Origin: Pyrocephalus nanus
Taxonomy: Eukaryota > Chordata > Aves > Passeriformes > Tyrannidae
Direction of reading: 5' to 3'
Assembly: GCA_038380795.1 (NCBI GenBank)
Contig: CM076272.1
Span: 3,477,001-3,541,000 of the forward strand
DNA length: 64,000 bases
Positions 12,874-23,648 of the stretch are shown piece by piece. Every line of letters begins with the position of its first letter. The first letter of the stretch is position 1. The notes under the pieces were generated by a model, which saw only the letters and a program-made list of their open reading frames with translations, did no database searches and was not told where the DNA came from. Both the position numbers and the translations under genes were made by a program.

Positions 12874-14473
12874 CTGAGTCATCACAACAAGTTTCCCAAC
12901 TTCTTCAGCCCTTGCAGAGAGAGAAACTGAGTCGATCTGCCCAAATGCTGACTTTTTAGGAGGGATTTTGGATTCACTCCCAATCTGGAGACTTTATGTC
13001 AGTTCTTTGACGGTTTCCTTAAATTGGCAGTAAAAATTGAGGGAGACTAAAAGTCTGTGATTTGTACTTTGCACATGGGAAGTGGAACAATCTTTTGTTC
13101 ATTTACTGTGACAACTGCAGTTCAGATTTAATTATTTACGATAATGTTCCAAGGCACATTAGGGAATGTTCTCTTGGTTTGTAAAAAATAACGACACCTT
13201 GGTACTGAGTGGCATCTAGCTACAGGCTCTGCTACTGCACTGGTGGAGGCACGTGCAGCTTCAGGAGTGAAGCAGACTCCACTTGCCATACCTCTTCTAT
13301 CCAGTGGCTTGGGGGTTTTGCCCAGCACAACCCCCCAGAGCCATCCAAGGCATCCCCAGCAAACTGGCACACGTGCCCTACTCACCACCTAGAGTCCAAG
13401 ACAGGGGCCCTGCAGCCAGGACAGAGAGGGAACATCAGCAGGGTCACTCCACCAGCACTTCAAGCTGCTGCAGCCTCTGCATGAGCAGCCAATGCACCTC
13501 TCCAACAGCCCCAGCTCCTCTGGCTGGTTAATGGATGCTTTTATAGATGTATTTTTACTCCCCTCCCCTGAAATACAGCCTGGAAGCCCCATTCCATCCC
13601 AGACCTGCTGTCAGGCCCTGGTTCATGCTTTCTCCTTGTCCTTGTATAAACACCCACTGCCCCACCTTGGCATGTCTTCTAGCACTTTTTTACTTTATCC
13701 TTCTCCATTAGTCACAGGAATTAGGAAAGACAGTTGGTATTTCATCATTAAATGTCTCACATCCAATAAAGTGACCATTATTCTGCACTGATTAGCAGCT
13801 CTAATTCCGTAAGTTCAGAATAGTTATAGCTTTTTTCCCCTCCCCATCTTCAAGGAGTAGCACAGTTTCTCCTAGATCTCTTATAATCAAAGGACTAGAA
13901 CTCTGGAAATGTCCTTTGCATACGCAGGAAGCTTTTTTTCCCTGCTCTCCCTCTCTCAGAGTGAGCATCCTTTGAAACCCTGGCTCCCAGCTCCACGATA
14001 CTACCTGTACCTGACCTGGTTTAATTTTAGTCTTGCCCGAATCTGCCACTAACTCATTTAGCTGCAGCACTGAGAGCTCTCTATGGACTTGGCCACAGGT
14101 CAACTCACATACTTTTATTACAATTGCAGAGCCTACGTGTATCCTGCAGCTCTGACCTGGCTCCTGGATACTGGACACCTTCCCTTTCAGGGCTGCAAAC
14201 TCCCTCTCCTCCAGCTGACCAGCACTGCTGTGATGGGAGTCAGGAGGCTGCACCACAGCCACAGCTCCTCTTCTATCACAGCACAAATGTCAACATCAGA
14301 ATTTGCACCATATCCAGAACTTCACAGGCTGCACAGAAACTGAGAGGTGTATCTAGCCTTTTGGGATGTTTCTAGCATTTCTGACATGGCAAGTGATGCC
14401 CCGGAAAGAGGTGACCCAGCTGCCCAGTTATGGCCACGACGGACCGAGCAAGACATATGAGCATGAAAATTCC

Positions 14474-14487
14474 AATGAATATTCATT
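14474..14487. promoter_or_regulatory. 14-bp AT-rich palindrome, possible homeodomain/POU site
   Basis: AATGAATATTCATT is its own reverse complement and lies in AT-rich sequence (about 14455-14550) that also has ATTCATTTAAA and ATTGTTATTG motifs. Palindromic ATGAAT half-sites resemble targets of dimeric POU or homeodomain proteins. Function is inference only. Confidence 0.25.
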
Positions 14488-16546
14488 TAAAAACTTGCTC
14501 AAAGATTCCCAAGGTAAATGTGGCTCTGTATTAATTTCCCTCTGCACACTGAGTGCATTGTTATTGCAGAGGGAAAGCTGCACAGCCAGATAAAAATGGG
14601 TTTGAGGTTCTCTCACCGGAGCAGGAAGATTTAAAGACCCCCAGCATCCTGCTGCCCTGCAGCCAGGACTGGAGCAGCAAGTCCCACCAGCCTCAGAGAA
14701 GCAGGCAGTTCCCTTTCAGTTTCCATTTTTCCAGAGGTATGGAAAAAGCCCACTCTGAAAATAGCCACATAAATAATCTCAATGGACATTCAATCCAATT
14801 AGTTTTGTTGACCTCAGAGGCAAGGCTCTAGCTGAGTCTCACAGGTCATGAAGAAGGTGGCAAAACAATTAGCCAATGAAGTCCAGAGCAGTGAATTCCA
14901 ACAGGAAGCAGATCTTCACCAAATAGACTCAACCATTCAAGCTCCTCCTTCAATCCCAGCTCCTCCTTCACCAATTCTCTGGCTTTTCAGCACTGAAGGT
15001 CACCTCTCCTTGCAGCAGACCCCAGTTTGTCCTGCTCCATTGATACCCTTTCCATCCATTCCTATTCCTCACACCTTGCAGTTCTTCCTAGGTTGTAATT
15101 GGGATGATGACCACGTCTGTGGATGTGTTCATCATCCAGCTCATCTTTCTGTCCACTCCATAACACGAGACCCACACCTGTGGAGGCATTCATCATCCCT
15201 ATGTGCTGCTCTGACACTAATGTCCTCTTGAGCAGTGCTGGATTGCCTGGGAGATAACGATTCTCATCTTTAATGGCTCCTCCAATATTTGTACCCAGCT
15301 CTGTTGCTGGATCTCTCCCATGCCGGGTCTCTAATTGCAGCGCGATGTGTTGGTTCAGCCGGCTGATCACCAATCACTCCGTCAGCCAAGCCCTCAAAGC
15401 GGCACCTGGGGACCAATTCACTTCAGTGACATCTCAGACAGCTCTGTACAGCTCCAGGAGCAGGGATGAGGATGGGAGGGAGGGGGTGGTGAGCACTGGG
15501 GATGTGACCCCACAGCCAAAACAGCTCTCTGCATCTGCATTCCATCACAGGGGCTCCAGAAGCAAAAAGAGGACACTAAGAATTGAAGCTGGGCAATTTT
15601 GGGAATAAGCAGACAAGCTTCGGAAAAGCAGGCAGCTTCTGTCTGATATTAGGAAATTTTGAATCTCTACCTCCTCTAGACCAGCCTGGAGAATCAATCC
15701 CTTCCATGCTCAGGGTCAGCTGCTGCCTGGCTGCTCGGTCCTTCTCAATTCCCATAAATCAAAGCTCCTCACTTTCCCTCTGTAAATTTGAGGAGCAGCA
15801 CCCTGTGCTCCATGGGTTAAAGACACCTCATGTTATTTGGGATGGTGGTTGGGCCTCTCCATCCCATGCCAGAGGGAAGGTGGCTCTTCCCACATCCCAT
15901 TGGCACCAGTATGAACCAGCACTGAAAATACAATCCCGAACCAGGAGGGGTGTGGGGAAAGGTCAAGGCTGAGCTGCCCCCCACCCTCCTCCCCACCCTG
16001 GTGAGGATGCTGCAGCTCCTTCCCTATTCCCCTCTGTGTTCAGTGGCTTGTTCCGCTCCAGGCTCAGAGGGTATTTCAGCCATCTCAGTGCTTCTAATCT
16101 CTTTGGGAACATTGCTGAGAAACACAATTTCAAGCCTCCCAAGATGTGACATGACTTGTAATTTGAGGCAGAGGTGAAAGCCTACCACCCAAGGGACAGA
16201 AAATAAAGAGCCTGTGTTTGATTCTGCTCCGAGCCTTCCTTCCCATGATGCTCCCTTTTCCAACCCGAGCCCCAAAACCCAGGGCTGGAGTCCCTGAGAA
16301 GCCCCCTCTGGCAGGAGGGGACCTTTGGCCTCATGTCCTTGCACCCATCACCCCAGGAGAGCAAGTCAGAGTCTGGGAAAGGACCTGGATGAGGAGTGAG
16401 AGATGTGGGGCACAGGGACTGCAGGCAGAGAGGAGGATGGAGGGCAGGGACAGAAGAGTGTCCTGGGCCACAGCAACCAGCCCAGCCCAGAGAAGCCATT
16501 TCAGAGCAGCTTCTGCAAAGCAAGTGACTGCAGCACAATCAGGAGT

Positions 16547-16558
16547 GCCATCTGCTGG
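16547..16558 (-). promoter_or_regulatory. CTCF-like motif
   Basis: On the minus strand this reads CCAGCAGATGGC, which satisfies the vertebrate CTCF core consensus CCASYAGRKGGC at all 12 positions. CTCF binding is conserved across vertebrates, so an insulator or loop-anchor role upstream of CSPG4 is possible. A single motif match does not prove occupancy. Confidence 0.45.
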
Positions 16559-17561
16559 CACCCAGCCCTGCTCCCCACCCCACCAGGATCCCCCTAAAAC
16601 CAGTCACGGTGCTGGTCCCCTCTCTGCAGGGACCCAGGAAGCCTCAGACCCCATTGTACACCACAATCCTACCTGCTGATAGGCTCCAAACCCCACTTTT
16701 ACCGCTCCACTTATATTATGTCTACAGAAAAAGAGCTGTAGGGTCTGATCAATGCCCCAGCTCTCAGCCATGGTCTCTGGCTAAGCACCTTGCAGGAGCA
16801 CTCCCCAAATACAGCTGCCCCAGAGCAGGGGCTGCCCACACCAGCACCAGGTGGTGATGCTGGCACACACCACCCAGTTTCCCAGTGCTCCAGTAGGCAG
16901 TGCTGAAACAAGAGGAGAAATAATGCTGGCAATTAGCCTTGACATTTCTGGGGCCAAAACAAGGGGGAGGCAGAGGAGTGGGAAACAAATCAGAGACATT
17001 AAATCTCAGCACGAGGGAAAGGCAGTTATAAGCATCCCAAATTTCACTCTTATTAAAAAAAAAAAAAAAATCTGTCATTGATTTTACTAGATAACACAGG
17101 GATTTGCTTTGTCTCCTCATGTCCTCTATGAGGGTCAGCCTGGCTGGGAGAGGCATGGAAGGGACATGAGTGGGAAGGAGCTGGCCATGCTGGCACACAA
17201 CTTAGTTTCACATCAGGGAAGGAGATAACCACCTGTGATCCTGTAAACTTTGATTCCCACTACAGCACCCCAAAGCTTTGTTCACAGCTTGGGTGTTACA
17301 CGGGAGATTCCTTCTCATTTTTGAACGTAACAGGTCCCCAGCTTCTCAGCTGGGTGATGGTTTCATAATCATTTCCTATATGTTAACTTTAAATCCCAAA
17401 TAATCCCATACAACTGGAGCACATTCCAAATGAGCAGCAAAATCCAATTTAGGATCCTATTCTCTCGGACTGTGTAACCAGAGCCTACTTCATGCAGGAA
17501 CAAAAATCCAGTTCAGCTTCTTTGCCTCTCAACAGCTGCCCCCATGAGACTTTTCCAGATG

Positions 17562-17603
17562 GGGAAGAAAGAAAGAAAAAAAAAAAAAAAAGAAAAAAAA
17601 AAG

Positions 17604-17635
<32 letters not shown>

Positions 17636-17636
17636 A
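17562..17636 (+). repeat. A-rich simple repeat, (GAAA)n to poly-A
   Basis: About 75 bp of A broken by single G residues, starting as GAAA units. It yields meaningless Lys-rich and Phe-rich reading frames on the two strands. Length is likely unreliable in assembly. Confidence 0.9.
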
Positions 17637-20600
17637 GCTCTACCTCTTGCATCCCTGCCCTGCTCCCAGAGCTCCTGCAGTATGTTCTCAACAAGAAGGT
17701 CCTCTCTCACACCACACCCCAGCTCCACTCCTCACCCATCCCTGTACCCAACTCCATCCCATACTAGGAACCATCTCCCTAGGAACTTTCTAGGTAACAC
17801 TTCCCCCTCTAATGCCTATTCCCAGAACTGTTTAGTCCTCTCAGGCTTCTCTACCATTATTATTTAATTTTCATTAACCCTATTAACCACACAATATTCA
17901 CAAGTCACTCCAGCACAGGATATTTAAAGATTTTCCAAATTTAGTGACTTACCCAGTGCCAGCCCTTCTATCTGAGGATGCTTCCTGCACCCCAGGGCTG
18001 GAGCCATGCTGGAAAATGACGGGTGGGGAGTCAGTGACAACATCTCCAAAACCAGAATTTGAACAAGACACACTGAGCTTTCAATATGATTGAATTCCCA
18101 GTTTCCTGAATCCCCTTTTCAAGTTTCTCAACTGCATTTCAGCCACTTTCTTGCTAGAGCTGGCAGGAGATGTCTTTGTCATCCAAAAGATCTGTTGTCC
18201 TCGGGGAGTCACACTGCAAGGACACAGAGTCAGGAAGGGCTGCAAGGAAAGGATGGGAGTCAAACCCATCCCACCAGAAATCCTGACTGGATTCAGACAT
18301 CAGAGTTTGCTTCATTTTTTGTCTTTATATGTTGCACTGCAAACTCACATTTCCCAAGCAAAAAAATATTTTGAACCAGCTCTCCCACATTTTGGCCACT
18401 TACAAATCACTGGAATGGGACACTCTGGAGCACTTCTGAACACCTGCTTTCAAACTGGGAAGATTTATCAAGCCTGACCTTCCCCACATGCACTTTGTTT
18501 GACAAAGGAGCAGTTTCCAACAAATATAAACCAAGGCTACTCCAAAAATCCATCCTCACAGCTGAGACCTGGCTTGCTCATCCTTTCCTCCTCCTGCCTT
18601 ACTCTTCCTCCTGCAACTTGAGTTCTTCCACTTGTGGTTAATCCTCCCAGGGTCTGGGCTGTCTGGGAATCATCTGCATTTAGCAGAAAACCTGATTCCT
18701 TGATCTTTTCTCCACACATATCCTGGCAGCCTTGGCTTTCACAGGGAAGTCTTTTGGGATGTACCCAGCCTTTATGACAAGAGAGAAAATAAAAATAATT
18801 TTTATCTGTACAAGAATTAAATTTGATGTGCCTCTCTGAGAGTATGTGGAATGAGCCAAGTCAGTAACCATAGGGAATTTTCATCCATTTAAGGAGACAG
18901 CATGGGGAAAAGGATGCATGATTTTGCAGAAATGGGTACAGTTCCCGAACTGGGGTCTCTGATGGGGATAAGACAGGGTGGGAACATGCATGGGGAGGGG
19001 ATCCAAATGTGCCAGGGCAGCTGGAGAGATGGAGAGCATGTAGGAATGGACAGAGTTCAGGGACACTGGCTGGAGAAGGCTGAAGGAGGGGCTGCAGCCA
19101 CTCCATGACTGAGGGATGGGGATTCTTCTCTCACCCAAAATATTTATGCCCCATTTTCTTTTCCAGCTATTCAGTCTTTCCTGGCTCTTGTCCCATTTCT
19201 ATCATTTCTATTTCCCTCTCTCCATCCACAGTGTGACCCAGGCACACAACCAAGTGCACTCAGCCAGGGGTTTCACCAAGCAGCAGCAAAACATCAAGTC
19301 AAAACACACAACAGAGGCTGATTTGGTTTGTTGTTTTTTTTTTTCATGGAAACAGCTCTATTTGTGCCATGTCAGCAGATGACAGTTTTCCAGGGGCTTG
19401 ATGGAGCTGCCAGGGGGCTGCAGGATCCTAGCAGGAGGCGAGGCTGACCCTGGGTTGCTGAACTGCCACTCTGACGGTTTTTTTTATGCCCAGAGAGCAG
19501 CTCTCCCATCTCTCATGGGCATCACCTGTGGTTTCAGCGAGGATCCATGCACCCTTATGGGATGCTCCAGTCCTACCAGCACCTTCTCACACACAGCACA
19601 TCTGTGGGTTCACCAGTATTTGAAGCTTGCAGAGGCTTAAGATGCCTCAGGAGTATTTTTCATGGGTAAATAGGCCCTTTTGCCTCCATATCACTGGCTC
19701 AGCTCCAGCCCAGGGTCAATAGAGATGAAGTCATTGCCAACTGATGAATTCCAGCAGGGAACAAGGCATTGGTCTCACTCTCATTATGAGGAGACATGTC
19801 CACATTGCAGCTGCTCCTGTCACACCACTGTTCACCAGCATCTTCTACTGAGGCAAGATCTCCTTTCCACCAAGACAAATCAAAGTACCCCCAGGTGGAG
19901 TATTTCTGGAACCATCTTCTCCACTGCCTTGCGCCTTCACAGAAAAAGCCAGCAGCTGGTTCCTTCCCACCAGCACATGACCAGGATCCTCCACATCACC
20001 AGTTTCTACTAGGAATCAGCCCTGAGTGGTAGGGCAGGGGATGTTCAGAGGAGTCCTGCCTGGTTTGGGAAGAAACTTATCCCCAGGACCTTCTCTCTGA
20101 CTTTCTGCAGGTATTACATTTATAGAAAAACGTCACATGCTGGGCTTCACAGCTGGCCATCATCCCTCACTCCTGCCATCTAGAAACCTCTGCACGTCTT
20201 TGTAGACCAACATAGACTCCAAAATTTCACCTTCCAGAAAGAAGAGCCTGTGATCTGAGCAGAAACCAATCCTGCAACCATCTCCCTCTTGTGTTAGTGG
20301 AGCGTGGACACCAGAGAGTCCCCCACGTGCTACTGAAGCAGCAGTTACTGCCCCAGAAGTCCCAGCTTTGACCCTGGATACATGGGGCCTCCTTACTGCA
20401 AGACTTGGGTCCTTCTACCACCAGTCCAGGTGTCCTCTGTGGGCACTGCAGTGGAGAGGAGGAAGAGGGCACAGAGAGGAGCCAGGAAAGAAGCCACAGG
20501 TGAGGGGCAAGGTGTGGGTGGTGTCACAAAGAGGAAGAAGACAGAAACAAAGTGTGTCCTCGAGGACATACCACAGCCAGCCTTGCTCAATGGAGAAGAT

Positions 20601-22955
20601 GCTCCAGCTCTGCCACACAGCCAAGGGGGACAGATCCTGCCAGAAATAAGGCCCTTGTTACTGTGGTGATTAGTATTGCCTTGCAAATACAATCATGTGC
20701 TACAAGACGATTGATACAGTGGTGGGCGAGCAGACAAGCAAGAGATCGTCCTGGCTGCCCCAAGCCCTCCCCAGTGGGGATGGAGCAGAGGACAGCCCTG
20801 GCAGCAACCCTCCTCAGCCCCTGTGACACAGCTCAGAGGCTCCAGCTGACAAGCAGGTTTAATTGAATATTTCTCTCTTTATGTTTCTCTTTCCAGCAAA
20901 TAAAACCACAGCAAGATAAAAATATATGATGCTTAAAGGGGACACTGCCAAGGAATTTTTATCTGTTTTAATTTGCATTTTGCTCTTCATTTTTTTTGCA
21001 GCACCAAGGTTGCGAAATAGCCTTTTTTTTTTTTATTCCCTTTCCTGTGTTTTGTCATGTTTCCAGCTGGCAACTAGTGACTGAGGCCCCTTGTCCCACT
21101 GCTGTCCCCTGGGCTGCTCCCACAGACACACAGGGAAAGGTGCAGGTAACCCTGCAAACCACAACAGAGTGATATGGTTTGTCTCACCTCATGGCAAGCC
21201 TGAAGGCTTCTGGAATTAACACCTGGATGGAGGATATTAGCTTTTGGATAAAACCTCAATGCTCCCAGCTATTCTGCCCCATAAATTTTGATAGAATTTC
21301 TTAGTCTCAGCCACATCAGGGCCCAAAGGTAGAAATCATTGGTTTCCTTCTCAGGACAAACAAATGCCAAGCTGGAAATAGTCTAGAATTCCCCACAACC
21401 TTTACTTAGAGCACCAGGACAAGCCCAATTTCCCTCCCCCCCTGCTCGAGCCCCGCTAATTTCCCCAGCCACAGTGATAAATGGCTGTGCCGGCAAAGTG
21501 ACATCTTTCTAATCTGCTCCAAGACAGATGGTTTCCGCTGCCAGGAGAGAAATCCCCCGGTGAAGCCTGACTGGGAAACCACAGCACTGGAAGCTGGGGC
21601 AGTGGGAAAGGGGGGGGGCCCATCACATCTTTTTCTTATTCTTATCTTCTCTGCTTATCCATCCATACATTAGATGTGGATAAATAAGAGCTTGGGGGGC
21701 TTCAGGCACCATAAGCCTGGCTGGGGATGGAGAACAAGCATCTCTGCCAGCTTGGTACACCTGGAGAAGCCACCACATTCCCAGGTAAAGAAGCCATCTC
21801 CATCTTTCTCTGAGAAACTGGATGGGAAACAGCAGGTGAAACAGCAGCCAGGGCTTTCCAGAGTCAGGGCTTTACGATGCTGCTGTTCCAGTGTGTGCTC
21901 CTGGCAACCTGCAAACATGTGCTTGGGAGGGAAGGTCCTTGCGGATGCACACCCGCCCAGTCTGGTGACACCAGAAACAGACAACAAGGGGCAAAAGAGC
22001 AGCAAGGCTGTTTAGGAGGAAAAATAGCACGTGAGCCTCATGTGTCCATCCAAATCCCTATTTTTGCTCTCATGTCTCTCAGTTTTGGCTGATCTTTCCC
22101 AGGAGAAGCTGCCATCAATACCTGCAAGGTGGAGGAGCCATGAGGGCACCTGCATTAAGAACAGAGACAGGACGGATCCTGAGGGCTCTGATTCTGTGTG
22201 TCACCCACACTGGGAGTCACCACAGAACCTGCTAGTTGGCTGGCCTCAGAGCTGGCAGACCATCCCACCTGGCTCCATCCCAGTTATTTCTCCCTCCCAT
22301 GGTTTCTCCCCTTTTTCCTTGCAATCACCTTAATTCTCCACTGAGTACTTTCCCTCCAGCAGACATGTCCCCATAACAACCCCAGCCGTCACCTCTGCAT
22401 AGCTCAGCTCTGAAGAAAGGACTCCTCATCCCTTATCAGGATGCTGTCCTGGCTGGAATGGGCTGCAGGGACACACACTGTGCCATCAGGCCATTTGCTC
22501 CCTTCGGTGCAGCCCTACATCCCCACCAAAACACACTCACCTGCAAGCACATCTCTGACCTCCAGCCTTTACCAGTACGGGATGACCAGCACAGCCAGAG
22601 CCCCCCACCCTGCACACCAGGACCCCCAAATCTAAACTACCCTCCAATTTCCCTCCTGGCTAATGCAGAGCTGAACTGGAGCCCAGGCATCCCCTGCTTG
22701 CTCCAGAGCTACAGAGCACCAGGAGCTCTGGGCTTCCAGAGTCACTCCCCAGAGCAGGCTGGAGCTGCAAGATCTCTTCCCATTCCCATTTTCCAGGGTG
22801 GGGTTGCTGCATGGTAGAAGCCCAGCAGCACAGAGGGTGCTCCAAGCCCTTCATCCATACCAGCTTAGAGGGAAGACCCTCCTAAATTATCACGGTTGCC
22901 AGACCAGGAGCAAGGGGACCAGTCCCAAAGGTTAGCCCTCTGCTTAACCCTGGGA
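17637..22955. other. Intergenic, no gene seen
   Basis: No exon recognised. Composition is mixed, with short T runs (19333-19344, 21022-21034) and a G9 run near 21611-21619. AT-rich islands at about 18770-18830 and 20860-21060 have no clear motif arrangement. Confidence 0.55.
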
Positions 22956-22959
22956 GAGA

Positions 22960-23245
22960 CAACAGCCCGGGTTGGCAGCGGGGCCTGAACAGCCCCATGC
23001 CCCACGGAGCATCCATACCCTCCGCTCCGGGAGCATCCCTCCATCCCTCCCGTCCCCGGCCGGGCGAACGCGGAGCGCTGGTGCCACCTCCTGGACTGCG
23101 GCCGCTGCCAGAGGCTCCCCAGCCCTTCCTGCACCCCTGCCCGCTGCAGGAGGGTCCCCACAGCCCCTGCGAGACCGAGGCATCAGGAACAATTTTGGTG
23201 TCGCATCCAGACGAGCCGAGCTGCCCCAGACACCCTCCCGCACCG
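22960..23245. other. CpG-rich patch
   Basis: Local rise in GC and CpG content, densest from about 23030 to 23240, including a GCGGCCGC-like stretch near 23098. Long reading frames appear on both strands because stop codons are rare in such DNA; none matches a known protein. It could be a distal regulatory CpG island or an unannotated non-coding RNA promoter. Confidence 0.4.
23083..23094 (-). promoter_or_regulatory. CTCF-like motif, 11 of 12 positions
   Basis: The minus strand reads CCAGGAGGTGGC, one position off the CCASYAGRKGGC consensus (G at the Y position). It lies inside a CpG-rich patch. Weak candidate. Confidence 0.25.
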
Positions 23246-23404
23246 GTAATGCTTACGTCTTCCTCACCTCCCACCCTGCTCCCAGTGCACCACCAACTCA
23301 AGCTACCCAGAGCCTGCCATGGCCTTGGGCTGGTCTTAGTAGGTTTTAGGTCAAGCTTGGTGAAGAAGAACATTTCTTCAAACATACACTATACTGGCAT
23401 GGAC

Positions 23405-23648
23405 TGACAAGACAAGGGGGAATGGCTTCAAACTGACAGGACAAGGTTAGAGTGGATTTTAGGGAGAAATTCCTCCCTGTGAGAGTGGTGAGGCTCTGGC
23501 ACAGGCTGCCCAGAGAAGCTGTGACTGCCTCCAAAGTCAGGTTGGAACACGGCTTGGAGCAACCTGGTCTAGTGGAAGGTGCCCCTGCCCATGGAGGGGG
23601 TTGGATCTGTGTGACCCTTCTAACTCTAACCCTTCTGTAATTCTACTA
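23405..23648 (+). mobile_element. CR1 LINE, 3' fragment
   Basis: About 240 bp of the CR1 sense strand: the 'gacaagggggaatggcttcaaactg' zone, 'gagagtggtgaggctctgg', 'ctgcccagagaagctgtg', 'agcaacctggtctagtggaaggt' and the degraded ATTCT-type terminus. 5'-truncated, with no coding capacity. Confidence 0.92.

Larger units (their letters stand above)
12874..17555. other. Intergenic, no gene seen
   Basis: No exon recognised. It holds a CTCF-like motif (16547-16558), a 14-bp AT-rich palindrome (14474-14487) and a run of A at about 17055-17070. Overlapping ORFs in pyrimidine-rich sequence show no family signature. Confidence 0.55.

Noticed and set aside
17485..17867. Lys-rich and Phe-rich frames
   Set aside because: Translation of the poly-A tract.
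22882..23407. Overlapping 125-167-codon frames in the CpG patch
   Set aside because: Few stop codons are expected in CpG-rich DNA; no domain is seen and frames occur on both strands.
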